20,061 nucleotides of DNA from Anaerolineaceae bacterium (GCA_012514775.1 JAAYZQ010000023.1:1-20061), one strand, 5' to 3'; numbered from the stretch's first letter, positions 1 through 7,456 are shown. The notes: a model not told the origin generated them from the letters alone. Numbers and translations are program-made.

Positions 1-559
1 CAGCATCGTCCAGGCCAGGGACAACCTCGACGTGCTGCCCAGCAGCCTGGGCCTCTTCAAGGCGCAGCAGCGCATGGTCCTGGAGATGGCCCGCGAGGAG
101 ATCTTTCGCGAGCTGTTTGCCGAGATCGACGGCTACGACTACCAGTTGCTGGACTGCGCTCCCTCGGTTTCGCTGCTGACGGTCAACGCCGTGGCCTACA
201 CGGAGGAGGTCTTTATCCCCGTCTCCATGGAGATGCTGGCCCTGGCCGGCGCCCGCCACTTCATGCGCTACCTGCGCGACATCAGCCGGGTCCTGGGCAG
301 AGGTGCGGCCATCCGCCTCATCGTGCCCACCTTTTACGATCCCAGGCGGCGGGTGAGCGAGACGGTGCTGCAATCCCTCATTGCCGATTTCGGCTCCCGG
401 GTGACCCATCCCATTCGCATCGACACCAAGCTGTCCGAGGCGCCCGGATCAGGGCAGACGATCTTTGAATATGCGCCGGGCGGCCGGGGCGCCGAGGACT
501 TTGCCCGGCTGGCCGACCTCGTGGAGAGAATGGGACCCCTGGCCAGCGGCAGCGGCTGA
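1..559 (+). CDS. ParA/Soj-type ATPase, 3' part only
   Basis: The first 185 readable codons (frame starting at base 2) are the C-terminal part of a ParA/MinD-superfamily P-loop ATPase. The N-terminal Walker A loop lies outside the window. The stretch YQLLDCAPSVSLLTVNA matches the Walker B region followed by the conserved PPSLG-like segment of ParA proteins, though here it reads APSVS. The later segment IDTKLSEAPGSGQTIFEY matches the conserved C-terminal ParA segment (normally SEAPSYGKPI). The family moves or positions plasmids, chromosomes or protein clusters by ATP-dependent dimerisation on DNA. A second, complete paralogue starts 34 bases downstream on the same strand, so the two are probably co-transcribed. 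No parB or parS site is visible here. Family assignment is secure; cargo is unknown. Confidence 0.85.
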   Translation, partial: SIVQARDNLDVLPSSLGLFKAQQRMVLEMAREEIFRELFAEIDGYDYQLLDCAPSVSLLTVNAVAYTEEVFIPVSMEMLALAGARHFMRYLRDISRVLGRGAAIRLIVPTFYDPRRRVSETVLQSLIADFGSRVTHPIRIDTKLSEAPGSGQTIFEYAPGGRGAEDFARLADLVERMGPLASGSG

Positions 560-593
560 CGCCCGCCGGGCTGCCGGGAGAAAGGAGGAGCAG

Positions 594-1364
594 GTGACGC
601 GGATCATTGCCGTTGCCAACCAGAAGGGCGGCGTGGGCAAGACGACCACAACCATCAACCTGGGCGTCGCCCTGGCAGCCATGCAGAAAAAGGTCCTGGC
701 GGTGGACCTCGATCCCCAGGGCGCCCTGTCGGTGGGCCTGGGCGTGGACGGCATCGGCCTGGAGTCGACCATCTACCAGGCCATGATCGACCCCGAGATG
801 CCCCTGCGGCGCATCGTCTATCCCGTCAAGGCCTACCTGGACCTGGTGCCGGCCAACATCGAGCTGGCCTCGGCCGAGATGGAGCTCATCGCCGAGATCC
901 GGCGCGAGTTCATCCTGCACCGCATCCTGGAGCCCCTGCTGGAATGGTACGATTTCGTCCTGGTGGATTGCCCGCCCAGCCTTGGGCTGCTCACCATCAA
1001 CGCCCTGTGCGCCAGCCAGGAGGTCCTCATCCCCATGCAGTGCGAGTACTTTGCCATGCGCGGCATCCGCCTGCTGCTGGACGCCATCGAGCGGGTCAAG
1101 GGGCGCCTGAATCCCTCCCTGGAGCTTGCCGGCATCCTGCCCACCATGTACTCCACGGGCACCATCCACGCTCGCGAGGTCCTGGAAGAGATCCGGGCCG
1201 TCTTTGGCGACAAGGTGTTCGACGTGGTGATCTACAAGAGCATCCGCTTCGCCGAGGCTTCGGTGGCCAACCAGGCTATCGTGGAGTATGCCGGGCGGCA
1301 CAAGGGCGCGGAGGCGTACAACAAGCTGGCCAGGGCCATCGCCGGGGAGCCGACCTCTCCCTGA
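594..1364 (+). CDS. parA: ParA/Soj-type partitioning ATPase
   Basis: This is a complete 256-residue ParA/Soj ATPase. The GTG start at 594 is chosen because an AAAGGAGGA ribosome site lies at 581-589 and the next residues, TRIIAVANQKGGVGKTTT, begin the family immediately; the longer upstream reading frame overlaps the preceding gene. The deviant Walker A loop (KGGVGKTTT, about residues 11-19) contains both the signature lysine and the P-loop lysine. Walker B is FVLVDCPPSLGLLTINA (about residues 119-135). The C-terminal SEA-like segment reads FAEASVANQAI. It follows another ParA paralogue by 34 bases. The last residues (EPTSP) are encoded by the first copy of the repeat block that follows, so the C-terminus may have been altered by repeat insertion. 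Its partner ParB is not in the window. Confidence 0.9.
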   Translation: MTRIIAVANQKGGVGKTTTTINLGVALAAMQKKVLAVDLDPQGALSVGLGVDGIGLESTIYQAMIDPEMPLRRIVYPVKAYLDLVPANIELASAEMELIAEIRREFILHRILEPLLEWYDFVLVDCPPSLGLLTINALCASQEVLIPMQCEYFAMRGIRLLLDAIERVKGRLNPSLELAGILPTMYSTGTIHAREVLEEIRAVFGDKVFDVVIYKSIRFAEASVANQAIVEYAGRHKGAEAYNKLARAIAGEPTSP

Positions 1365-1495
1365 CCCTCTCCTGCGAGGAGAGGGAAATTGCCGACCTCT
1401 CCCTGGCCCTCTCCTGCGAGGAGAGGGGAATTGCTGACCTCTCCCGGCCCCTCTCCCCCTCCCTCGTGGGGAGAGGGGCCGGGGGTGAGGGTCGG
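1351..1495. repeat. 42-bp GC-rich tandem repeat block with hairpins between convergent genes
   Basis: Two near-identical 42-bp units lie at 1351-1392 and 1393-1434, and a diverged third begins at 1435. Each of the first two contains a perfect 8-bp inverted repeat, CCCTCTCC-TGCGA-GGAGAGGG. The third carries a longer stem with arms CCGGCCCCTCTCCC and GGGAGAGGGGCCGG (about 1444-1484). The block overlaps the last codons and stop of the ParA gene and separates it from the oppositely oriented NfeD gene. It probably acts as a bidirectional terminator, although no T-run follows the stems. Confidence 0.75.
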
Positions 1496-1504
1496 TCCGC
1501 CCTG

Positions 1505-2830
1505 CTACACCTCTTGGGGGAGCGGCGCGGCCCTGCGCACCTGGAGGCGGAAGCCGTGCACGGCGGCGATCTCGACGCGCTCTCCCTTCTCGATGGGGCC
1601 TTCGAGGCTCTCGGCCTGCCACAGCTCGCCCCGGACAAAGACCGTGCCCTCGGGCTCGAGGGCGGTGCGGACCTCGCCAAGCTGCCCGATGAGGCCCTCG
1701 GTGCCGGTGACGGACGGCCGGCGGCGGATCTGCATGACCTTGGTCATGGCAAAGGCAAAGAACAGGCCGGTGACCAGGGCGACGCCGACGATGGCCGAGA
1801 TGGACACGCGGTAGAGGGGCGAGTTAAAGAGCAAGAGGGCCCCGGCGACGAGGGAGACGACGCCCCCCACGGTGAGGACGCCCCCCGTGGCGGCCTTGAC
1901 GTCGGCGATAAAAAGTCCAAAGGCCAGGATGATAAAGATGAGCCCGGCATAGTTGACGGGCAGCACGCCCAGGGCGTAAAAGGCCAGGACCAGGCAGATG
2001 GCGCCCACGATGCCGGCCACGTATCCGCCGGGGGCCGACAGCTCGAACAGGAGGGCGTTGAGGCCCACAGTGAGCAGGATAAAGGCCACGGTGGGGTTGG
2101 TGATGATGTGCAGGAACTGCTCGGGAAAGGTCATGGGCAGCTCGCGCACCTCGGCGCCCGCGGTCTCCAGGACCACCCGCCGGTCGTTGACGACCACCTC
2201 CAGGCCGTCCAGGCCGGCCAGCAACTCGTCCAGGTTGCCGGCGACGAGGTCGATGACGCCCAGCTCCAGGGCCTCTTCGGCGGTGGCGGCCCGGGCCTCC
2301 TCGATGGCGGCCTCGGCCCAGGCGACGGCCTCGTCGCCCCGGCGGGCGGCCAGGCCCCGGGCCTGGGCCTTCAGGTCCTCCTTGACCTTGGCCTCCATGG
2401 TCTCGCCCAGGTCCTCGCCCTGGGAGCCCACGGGACTGGCGGCACCGATGGTGGTGCCGGGGGCCATGACCGCGGCGTGGCCGGCCAGGGTAATGAGGGT
2501 GCCGGCCGAGGCGGCGTAGGCGCCCCGGGGATAGACATAGACTACGACAGGCACGTCGGAGGCGAGCATGGCCGAGATGACGCGGTTCATGAGGTCGGTC
2601 TGGCCGCCCGGGGTGTTGAGGAGCACCACCAGGGCCTCGGCGCCGTCCTCCTCGGCGGTGGCGATGCCCCGCTCGATATAGCTGATCATGATGGGCGTCA
2701 CGGCGCCCTCGATCTCCAGGACGTCGACGTGGGCCGCCGCCTGCCCCTGCGCGCCGCCGGCAGCGCCCGCGGACAGGAAGAGCACCAGCCACAGCACCAA
2801 CAGAGCCCAATTCCTGCCCTTGCCCTTCAT
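1505..2830 (-). CDS. NfeD-family membrane serine protease (ClpP-class)
   Basis: This 441-residue protein has the full long-form NfeD architecture. A signal or anchor helix lies at about 7-27. A ClpP-like serine protease domain follows at about 34-225, with the oxyanion-type NTPGG segment (72-76), the nucleophile Ser108 in YAASAG, and a candidate general-base lysine at 148 (or 150). Several transmembrane helices occupy about 232-365, and a C-terminal OB-fold NfeD domain occupies about 375-441. In this family (compare PH1510) the Ser-Lys protease cleaves hydrophobic membrane-protein segments, usually next to a stomatin/SPFH partner. No stomatin gene is visible downstream, so the partner is absent or elsewhere. 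The start is supported by an AGAGGTGG ribosome site just upstream and a promoter at 2868-2896. It is divergent from the surface-protein gene. Confidence 0.92.
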   Translation of the reverse strand: MKGKGRNWALLVLWLVLFLSAGAAGGAQGQAAAHVDVLEIEGAVTPIMISYIERGIATAEEDGAEALVVLLNTPGGQTDLMNRVISAMLASDVPVVVYVYPRGAYAASAGTLITLAGHAAVMAPGTTIGAASPVGSQGEDLGETMEAKVKEDLKAQARGLAARRGDEAVAWAEAAIEEARAATAEEALELGVIDLVAGNLDELLAGLDGLEVVVNDRRVVLETAGAEVRELPMTFPEQFLHIITNPTVAFILLTVGLNALLFELSAPGGYVAGIVGAICLVLAFYALGVLPVNYAGLIFIILAFGLFIADVKAATGGVLTVGGVVSLVAGALLLFNSPLYRVSISAIVGVALVTGLFFAFAMTKVMQIRRRPSVTGTEGLIGQLGEVRTALEPEGTVFVRGELWQAESLEGPIEKGERVEIAAVHGFRLQVRRAAPLPQEV

Positions 2831-2867
2831 TCAAGCCACCTCTCCAGTCTCGGTCATCCTGGTTAAC

Positions 2868-2896
2868 ATTATACTCCATTGCCGGCGAAAAGACAA
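2868..2896 (-). promoter_or_regulatory. sigma70-type promoter for the NfeD gene
   Basis: On the minus strand, TTGTCT (2891-2896) and TATAAT (2868-2873) are separated by 17 bases. The predicted start of transcription near 2861 leaves a 5' leader of about 30 bases before the ATG at 2830. Its -35 box lies only 12 bases from the -35 box of the divergent promoter. Confidence 0.75.
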
Positions 2897-2908
2897 CACG
2901 CATTGCTG

Positions 2909-2937
2909 TTGACATTCCGCATCAGCGGTTGTATAAT
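2909..2937 (+). promoter_or_regulatory. consensus sigma70 promoter for the DUF11 surface-protein gene
   Basis: TTGACA (2909-2914) and TATAAT (2932-2937) are both perfect consensus boxes with the optimal 17-base spacer. Transcription should start near 2944, giving a leader of about 180 bases before the ATG at 3127. A perfect promoter in a GC-rich genome suggests strong, largely unregulated initiation. Confidence 0.85.
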
Positions 2938-2943
2938 GCCATG

Positions 2944-3126
2944 GCCAAGTTGGCAAGGGACTGTAAGTCCGCTTGCATCCACTGCGGCTCAGTGCAATTG
3001 TCCCTGCATTCTCACTCCGCCCGCGTGTTGTGGCGGATATAACCGGAAAGGAGGTGAGGCATCCAGCCAAGCTTCGTCCTGTGACTCGCGCAGTACATCT
3101 CTCTGTGGAAAAGAAAGGAGCACTTT
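2944..3126 (+). promoter_or_regulatory. structured 5' leader with an element complementary to the 16S rRNA 3' end
   Basis: The predicted leader contains a strong hairpin at 2953-2976 (GCAAG-GGACT paired with AGTCC-G-CTTGC around a GTA loop) and a smaller hairpin at 2980-2994 (CACTG/CAGTG). At 3047-3068 it reads AAAGGAGGTGA, then GGCA, then TCCAGCC. Removing the four-base insert gives the exact complement of the last 18 bases of bacterial 16S rRNA. This site is about 70 bases upstream of the ATG, which has its own AAAGGAG site at 3114-3120. It may be a ribosome standby or stabilising site; that role is an inference. Confidence 0.5.
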
Positions 3127-5823
3127 ATGTTCATGGCACATTGGCGCCATCGAATTGGACGTTGGGCGGCACTCTTCGCCGCCATGTTGGCCCTGGCTGC
3201 CCTGGTCGTGCTGGTCGCAGGCTCTGCGCAGGCACTGGCCGCCCAGGCTCCGGGAGAGGTCGAGAGTCTGCAACCCCCCGATCCCTACCTGATCCTCGAC
3301 GTGAACTATGGCCACGACTGGGTGGAGGGCACCTATGAAGCCGGCCACACGCTGTGGCTGACGGTAACCGACGAATCGGGTGCGGTCAAGGCCACGGCCG
3401 AGCTGCAGACAGGGCAGCTCCCCTGGGGGCCGCCGGAAAACATTGGCTTTTCGACCAATGTCGGCGACCCGTGGAAGCCCTTGAGGCCCGACATCGCGGC
3501 CGGCGACTGGGTCTACGGCCGCGTCGACAACGGCCGGACGGCCGAGGTGCAGTTGGGCGAGATCACGGGCACGCCGAACGTGGGGAATGACACCATCGCG
3601 GGCAATGTGTACGCCAACTGGCTGCCGGAGCCCATTGGCCTCTCGTGCAGCGTCTGGGAGCAAGATGGCCCCGGACTTGACCTCTGGATCGACCCCGACG
3701 GCGGCGATTACTTTTGCGACTTTGGCGCGCTGGGTTGGGACCTGTTGCCCGGGCACGACGTCAGTGTACAGTACCAGGAACCGGGCGGCCACCGCGTGAT
3801 GAACGTGTTCGAGGAGCCGGCGCCGAACCTGCGCCTGGAAAAGTGGCCCGAGGGCAGCGGCCAGGCATTCCCGGGCGGCGCGGCCGTCTTTTACCTGCGC
3901 GTGCAAAATGACGGCGACGCGGCGGCCAGCCAGGTGATCGTCACCGATACGCTGCCGGCCAACGCGAGCTACGCAGGCGACAGCAGCGGCGTGACGCCCA
4001 CCTTTGCCGGCAGCGAGGTGATCTGGGACCTGGGTCCGCTGGCCTCTCAGCAGCAGATCGACTTTTACCTTTACCTGGACCACACGGCGGGCGACGGCGA
4101 CACGATCCACAACGTGGCCGACGCGTGGGCGCTCTATGACAACCAGGTCGACGACAACCACGCCGAGGCCGACGTGCAGGTGGTGGCCGAGTTTCCCGAC
4201 CTGTGGGTCAACAAGCACCCGGAGACGGCGAACCCCATGGCGGGCGAGACCATGTTGTGGCGCCTGGACTATGGCAACCAGGGCCCCGTGGCCAGTGGGC
4301 TCGTGGAGCTCACCGACACCCTGCCGGCAGGCACCACCGTGGTGGAGTGGTGGTCGGCGAATGGCTATGGGTGGGAAGAGGTTTCGTCCAACGGCCAGCT
4401 CGTCCTGCAGACACCCAGCGTTCCAGGCAACTGGGGAGACCAGATCTACCTCCGGCTGGCCGTCAACCCCGGCCTGGCCGTGGAGACCCAGCTCGCCAAC
4501 ACGGCCGAGGTTGTGACGTCGGCCGACACCGACCCGAACAACAACTGGACCCAGCGCGACGACGTGTGGGTGAGTGACGAGTGGCGGAACGCGTCGGTTG
4601 ACAAGAGCCTTTCGTGGGCTACCCTGGTGCCTGGCGGGAGCATAGAATACAGCGTGGGGGTGCGAAACAACGGAAACGCAGCGGCAACCTTTGTCCTGAC
4701 GGACGTCCTGCCGGCGGGCACGTCGTTCGACGCCGCGTGGTTGAACCAGGGATCGACGAGCGTGTCCTTCCCGCCGGACCACGTGGACAACACGATGGCT
4801 GTGTGGGAGCTGGGTGTCCTGGAGCCGGGCGACTGGAGGAACCTGCAGGTGCGGCTGGCCATCGCGCCCGCGACAGCCGCGGGTGCGGTGTTGGAGAACT
4901 GTGCCTACGTGGACATGGCGCACGTCGACCACATGCCTCAGGACAACCAGTCGTGCCACACCTCGCAGGTGAACCCGCCAGGGCCCAACCTGACCGTCGA
5001 CAAGACCCACCAGTGGAACGGGCATGGCCAACTGGAGTACAACATCCAGGTACACAACCTGGGCACCACCTTGCTGGAGGACGTGGTCTTGACCGATGTG
5101 CTGCCGGCGGGCACCGCCTTTAACGGCAACTGGTCGAACTGGTTCCAGCAGCCTGTGATGCTGACGGACCAGTCAGCCACCGAGCTGGTCTGGACCATCC
5201 AGCGGATGGAGCCGGGGTGGAGTGCCGGCCTGGCTTTCCAGGTAGACCTGGACGGGGGGCTGGTGGGCGTGCCGGGATTGGCGTTTACCAACACCGTCGA
5301 GGCACCGGTGGCCGGCGACGTGGCGCCCGGCGACAACGAGGACACAGAGGTCGCCTACAGCGGCCCGGACCTGTACGTGAAGAAGGAACTGACCGGCGGG
5401 CAGCCGGTCCCCGGCGGCATCATCACGTTCACGGTTGAGCTTGGCAACGCCAACCAGGGCGGGCCGTGGGGCACCGCCGCGGGCACGCACCTGACCGAGA
5501 CGCTGCCGGCGGCCACGACGTTCGTCACCGCCACGGCGCCGTGGGACCCCAGCCAGCCGTGGGTTCCCGAGTCGGTGGACGGCAACACGGTCACCTGGGC
5601 CTGGAAGGACCTGACCCCCGGCGAGATCTGGTTCTTTGACGTGGTGGTCGAGATCGACCCGGCCGCATCGAACGGCGACGTGCTGGTGAACACGGTCGAG
5701 ATCGGCAGCGACGACCCCGAGCAGGACGTGGAATTCGACGTTTCGAACAACACGGCCCAGGCGGTCGTCACCGTGGAGGCAACGCACCGGATCTACTTGC
5801 CGATGGTCTTGAGAACCGGCTAG
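3127..5823 (+). CDS. secreted surface protein with five DUF11 repeats
   Basis: The 898-residue product begins with a signal peptide (basic start, hydrophobic stretch about 14-35, cleavage near AQA at 38-41). After a unique region to about residue 228 come five DUF11-type beta-sandwich repeats starting near 230, 355, 486, 619 and 746. Each has the pattern L.V.K followed by a G-x-x-V/I-x-F/Y-x-V-x-V-x-N core and a (V/L)TDTLPAGT-type motif. The C-terminus reads HRIYLPMVLRTG, the short hydrophobic tail typical of Chloroflexi exported proteins. DUF11 proteins are cell-wall or envelope structural proteins, and an adhesion or surface-layer role is inferred. The start is set by AAAGGAG at 3114-3120. 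The gene is monocistronic, lying between its own promoter and a strong terminator. The N-terminal 190 residues after the signal match no family I recognise. Confidence 0.9.
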   Translation: MFMAHWRHRIGRWAALFAAMLALAALVVLVAGSAQALAAQAPGEVESLQPPDPYLILDVNYGHDWVEGTYEAGHTLWLTVTDESGAVKATAELQTGQLPWGPPENIGFSTNVGDPWKPLRPDIAAGDWVYGRVDNGRTAEVQLGEITGTPNVGNDTIAGNVYANWLPEPIGLSCSVWEQDGPGLDLWIDPDGGDYFCDFGALGWDLLPGHDVSVQYQEPGGHRVMNVFEEPAPNLRLEKWPEGSGQAFPGGAAVFYLRVQNDGDAAASQVIVTDTLPANASYAGDSSGVTPTFAGSEVIWDLGPLASQQQIDFYLYLDHTAGDGDTIHNVADAWALYDNQVDDNHAEADVQVVAEFPDLWVNKHPETANPMAGETMLWRLDYGNQGPVASGLVELTDTLPAGTTVVEWWSANGYGWEEVSSNGQLVLQTPSVPGNWGDQIYLRLAVNPGLAVETQLANTAEVVTSADTDPNNNWTQRDDVWVSDEWRNASVDKSLSWATLVPGGSIEYSVGVRNNGNAAATFVLTDVLPAGTSFDAAWLNQGSTSVSFPPDHVDNTMAVWELGVLEPGDWRNLQVRLAIAPATAAGAVLENCAYVDMAHVDHMPQDNQSCHTSQVNPPGPNLTVDKTHQWNGHGQLEYNIQVHNLGTTLLEDVVLTDVLPAGTAFNGNWSNWFQQPVMLTDQSATELVWTIQRMEPGWSAGLAFQVDLDGGLVGVPGLAFTNTVEAPVAGDVAPGDNEDTEVAYSGPDLYVKKELTGGQPVPGGIITFTVELGNANQGGPWGTAAGTHLTETLPAATTFVTATAPWDPSQPWVPESVDGNTVTWAWKDLTPGEIWFFDVVVEIDPAASNGDVLVNTVEIGSDDPEQDVEFDVSNNTAQAVVTVEATHRIYLPMVLRTG

Positions 5824-5840
5824 ATCCCGACGAAGCAGGC

Positions 5841-5884
5841 GCCGGGGGAGCGTCCCGATGGGCGCTCCCCCGGCTTGTCCTTTT
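5841..5884 (+). terminator. rho-independent terminator after the DUF11 gene
   Basis: A perfect 12-bp stem (GCCGGGGGAGCG at 5841-5852 with CGCTCCCCCGGC at 5863-5874) closes a 10-base loop and is followed by TTGTCCTTTT. It starts 17 bases after the stop codon. Confidence 0.9.
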
Positions 5885-6086
5885 GCGCTCTTGCGGCAGG
5901 GCAGGGCCACACCGCTCCGCCGCCACACCACCCACCTTCAGCTTCAGAGTTGAAAATCCTTGGCCGCAATATGCCTACCTGCCTCTCATGCTGAACGAGG
6001 TACAGTAGCAATGACCGAAGATTGGAATGGATCGCAGGGTACCTCTTGGATTGCACACCCAAGGTCTGGCTGATACCAGGTTCCCC
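5885..6086. other. intergenic stretch without a recognisable gene
   Basis: No credible coding sequence is seen between the terminator and the antitoxin promoter. A short CTCATGCTGAACGAGG segment near 5985-6000 resembles a CTCATGCTGAGCGGG segment at about 14257-14271 and may be a worn dispersed-repeat fragment. Confidence 0.5.
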
Positions 6087-6115
6087 TTGACCACAATCCG
6101 ATTCTATGTTACAAT
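6087..6115 (+). promoter_or_regulatory. promoter of the toxin-antitoxin operon
   Basis: TTGACC (6087-6092) and TACAAT (6110-6115) are spaced by 17 bases. The leader of about 37 bases is AT-richer than its surroundings and holds TGTTACA and TGTACA half-palindromes, plausible but unproven operator elements for the autoregulating antitoxin. Confidence 0.7.
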
Positions 6116-6158
6116 CTTCTCAGATATTACATTTTGTACACTTTGCATAGGAGAACCG

Positions 6159-6458
6159 ATGCTCAAGAGGATCAAGACGTCCGAGCTGCGGACCGAGATC
6201 AAGCGGGTGCTCAACGAGGTAGGCTACGGGCAAAGCCAGTACCTGGTGGAAAAGCACGGCGAGCCTACCGCGGCAATTATTAACCTGGCAGATTTCCGTC
6301 TGCTGCAGGCTGTCAAGCGGCAGCAAGCGGCAGGCTCGCTGCGAGAGACCCTGGCCGAAATCCGGCAGCGGGGCGAAGAGCTGGCGCCCGAAGAGTTGGA
6401 CGCGCTGATTGAGGAGGCACGAGCCGAGTTCTACCGCCAGGCACGAGATGCCGCTTAG
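6159..6458 (+). CDS. Phd/YefM-type antitoxin
   Basis: The 99-residue product has the Phd/YefM fold signature. An N-terminal segment (KTSELRTEIKRVLNEV) would form the DNA-binding part, and the characteristic YLVEKHGEPTAAIINLADFRLL (about 28-49) follows. A charged helical C-terminus rich in Glu/Arg would wrap the toxin. The start is ATG at 6159, supported by TAGGAG at 6149-6154 and the promoter just upstream; longer versions of the frame run into the promoter. It overlaps the PIN toxin gene by 11 bases in the usual antitoxin-first order, which implies translational coupling and autorepression of the operon. The family is clear; whether the pair is active is unknown. Confidence 0.88.
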   Translation: MLKRIKTSELRTEIKRVLNEVGYGQSQYLVEKHGEPTAAIINLADFRLLQAVKRQQAAGSLRETLAEIRQRGEELAPEELDALIEEARAEFYRQARDAA

Positions 6459-6882
6459 GGTCGTGCTCGACACGAATGTGCTGGTGAGCGGGCTCATTGG
6501 CCGTGCCGGCCCGCCCCGCCAGCTCCTGGATGCCTGGCTCGAAGGCAGCTACATCCTGGTCAGCTCACTGTATCAGGTCCAGGAACTGAACCACGTCCTA
6601 TCCTACCCACGAATCTCCGGTCACCTGACATTGACCGGGCCCGAGTTGGACGCCATCCTGGCCGCGGTGCTGTCCGAGGCAGAGATCGTGGAAGGAGAGC
6701 TCGATCTGGCGGGTGCGACCCGCGATCCCAAGGATGACCCGCTGCTGGCTGCAGCTCTGCTCGGCAAGGTCGACTACCTGGTGAGCGGCGACCGGGATCT
6801 GTTGGACCTGGAAGCGTACGAAGGGATCAAAATGATCACACCCAGGGAGTTTGTCTCGGCCCTCGGCCTGGACGTTCGATAA
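6448..6882 (+). CDS. PIN-domain toxin (putative ribonuclease)
   Basis: The 144-residue product is a PIN-domain protein of the toxin-antitoxin toxin-component family. The family signature VLDTNVLVSGL is at about 6-16. The expected acidic metal-binding residues are present: Asp8, Glu46 in VQELNHVL, Asp97 in RDPKDDPLL and Asp115 in VSGDRDLLDL. PIN toxins cut RNA with Mg or Mn ions. The ATG at 6448 is preferred because the protein starts directly with PLRVVLDTN and overlaps the antitoxin stop; a longer frame from 6409 adds residues unlike the family. No strong ribosome site precedes it, so translation is probably coupled to the antitoxin. All active-site residues are intact. Confidence 0.88.
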   Translation: MPLRVVLDTNVLVSGLIGRAGPPRQLLDAWLEGSYILVSSLYQVQELNHVLSYPRISGHLTLTGPELDAILAAVLSEAEIVEGELDLAGATRDPKDDPLLAAALLGKVDYLVSGDRDLLDLEAYEGIKMITPREFVSALGLDVR

Positions 6883-7331
6883 CCTGAGGAGCGCCCTACC
6901 AGGGCTGCCGGCGCCGGGTATCCTCCAGGAGGCCGGCCCACCGGGCGGCGACCCGATCCCCCTCGCAGCAGTGAGAGGCATGAAAACAGCCCCTCGGGCC
7001 ACTCGAGGCGCACGTCCGCCGGCAGGCCGAGGCGGTCGCGCAGGTCGGGCCAGTCGTCCAGGCTGCAGGGGAGGTGCGCCGCCAGCAGGCTGGCCAGGCC
7101 CTTGCGCTGTGGGGGCGCGGGCGCGGCCCGGAGGTCCGGCCCCGCCAACCCCGCCGCCACCCACCCTCGCACATCGGCCCCATCCTGGTGCATCTGGTTC
7201 ACGTCGCCCCACCACGGCCGCCAGCGCCGGGCATCCTCCAGGAGGCCGGCCTGCCGGTCGCTCACCAGCCGGCGCAGCTCTTGCCGGGCAGCGTTTTCCT
7301 GGCGCCGCAGGATGTCCTGGCTCGTCTTCAT
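6774..7331 (-). CDS. hypothetical protein, probably truncated or decayed at its 3' end
   Basis: I do not recognise this family. The start is well supported: ATG at 7331 preceded by GGAGGTG, with a promoter further upstream at 7599-7627. The first 120 or so residues look genuinely coding: a charged helical start (MKTSQDILRRQENAARQELRRL) and Trp-rich motifs such as LLEDARRWRPWWGDV and WPDLRDRLGLPADVRLEW. After CLSLL (about residue 122) the frame becomes low-complexity Gly/Pro/Arg and runs 109 bases into the opposite PIN gene. In another frame the same DNA encodes GDRVAARWAGLLEDTRRRQPW followed by a stop at 6896-6898, a second copy of residues 24-40. The gene therefore seems to end in a rearranged partial duplicate. 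No function can be given. Confidence 0.5.
   Translation of the reverse strand: MKTSQDILRRQENAARQELRRLVSDRQAGLLEDARRWRPWWGDVNQMHQDGADVRGWVAAGLAGPDLRAAPAPPQRKGLASLLAAHLPCSLDDWPDLRDRLGLPADVRLEWPEGLFSCLSLLRGGSGRRPVGRPPGGYPAPAALVGRSSGYRTSRPRAETNSLGVIILIPSYASRSNRSRSPLTR
6899..6944. repeat. direct repeat copy 1 (partner at 7212-7257)
   Basis: This 46-bp segment matches 7212-7257 at 40 of 46 positions in the same orientation, with a shared core GCATCCTCCAGGAGGCCGG (one T/C change). The two copies flank the body of the minus-strand hypothetical gene and encode the same peptide motif (AGLLEDxRRxxPW), though the present copy is out of frame with the gene start. Confidence 0.75.
7212..7257. repeat. direct repeat copy 2 (partner at 6899-6944)
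   Basis: This is the in-frame copy, encoding the segment around residues 26-40 of the minus-strand hypothetical protein. See the partner at 6899-6944. Confidence 0.75.
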
Positions 7332-7456
7332 CGATGCACCTCCGTGGTCGCTTGTGGGCACCCTTGCCAGGCAAAAGGCGGGCGTGGCAACCAGCGCGGG
7401 GGATCTCTTTCAAATATACAGCCCATTTTGCACCCTGTCATGTACCAATTTGTGGT

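Noticed and set aside
2941..3000. tRNA-Tyr-like stretch (TGGCCAAGTTGGCAAGG, then a GTA-containing loop)
   Set aside because: The anticodon-like stem has only three standard pairs in tRNA register, there is no T-arm with GTTCRANYC, and no acceptor stem or CCA. A simple hairpin explains it better.
2941..3042. Small frame of 33 codons in the surface-protein leader
   Set aside because: Its ATG lies at or before the predicted transcription start and has no ribosome site.
2989..5055. A 688-codon open frame on - opposite the DUF11 gene
   Set aside because: The + strand product has a signal peptide, repeat domains, promoter and terminator. The antisense translation is Val/Arg/His-rich with no recognisable domain.
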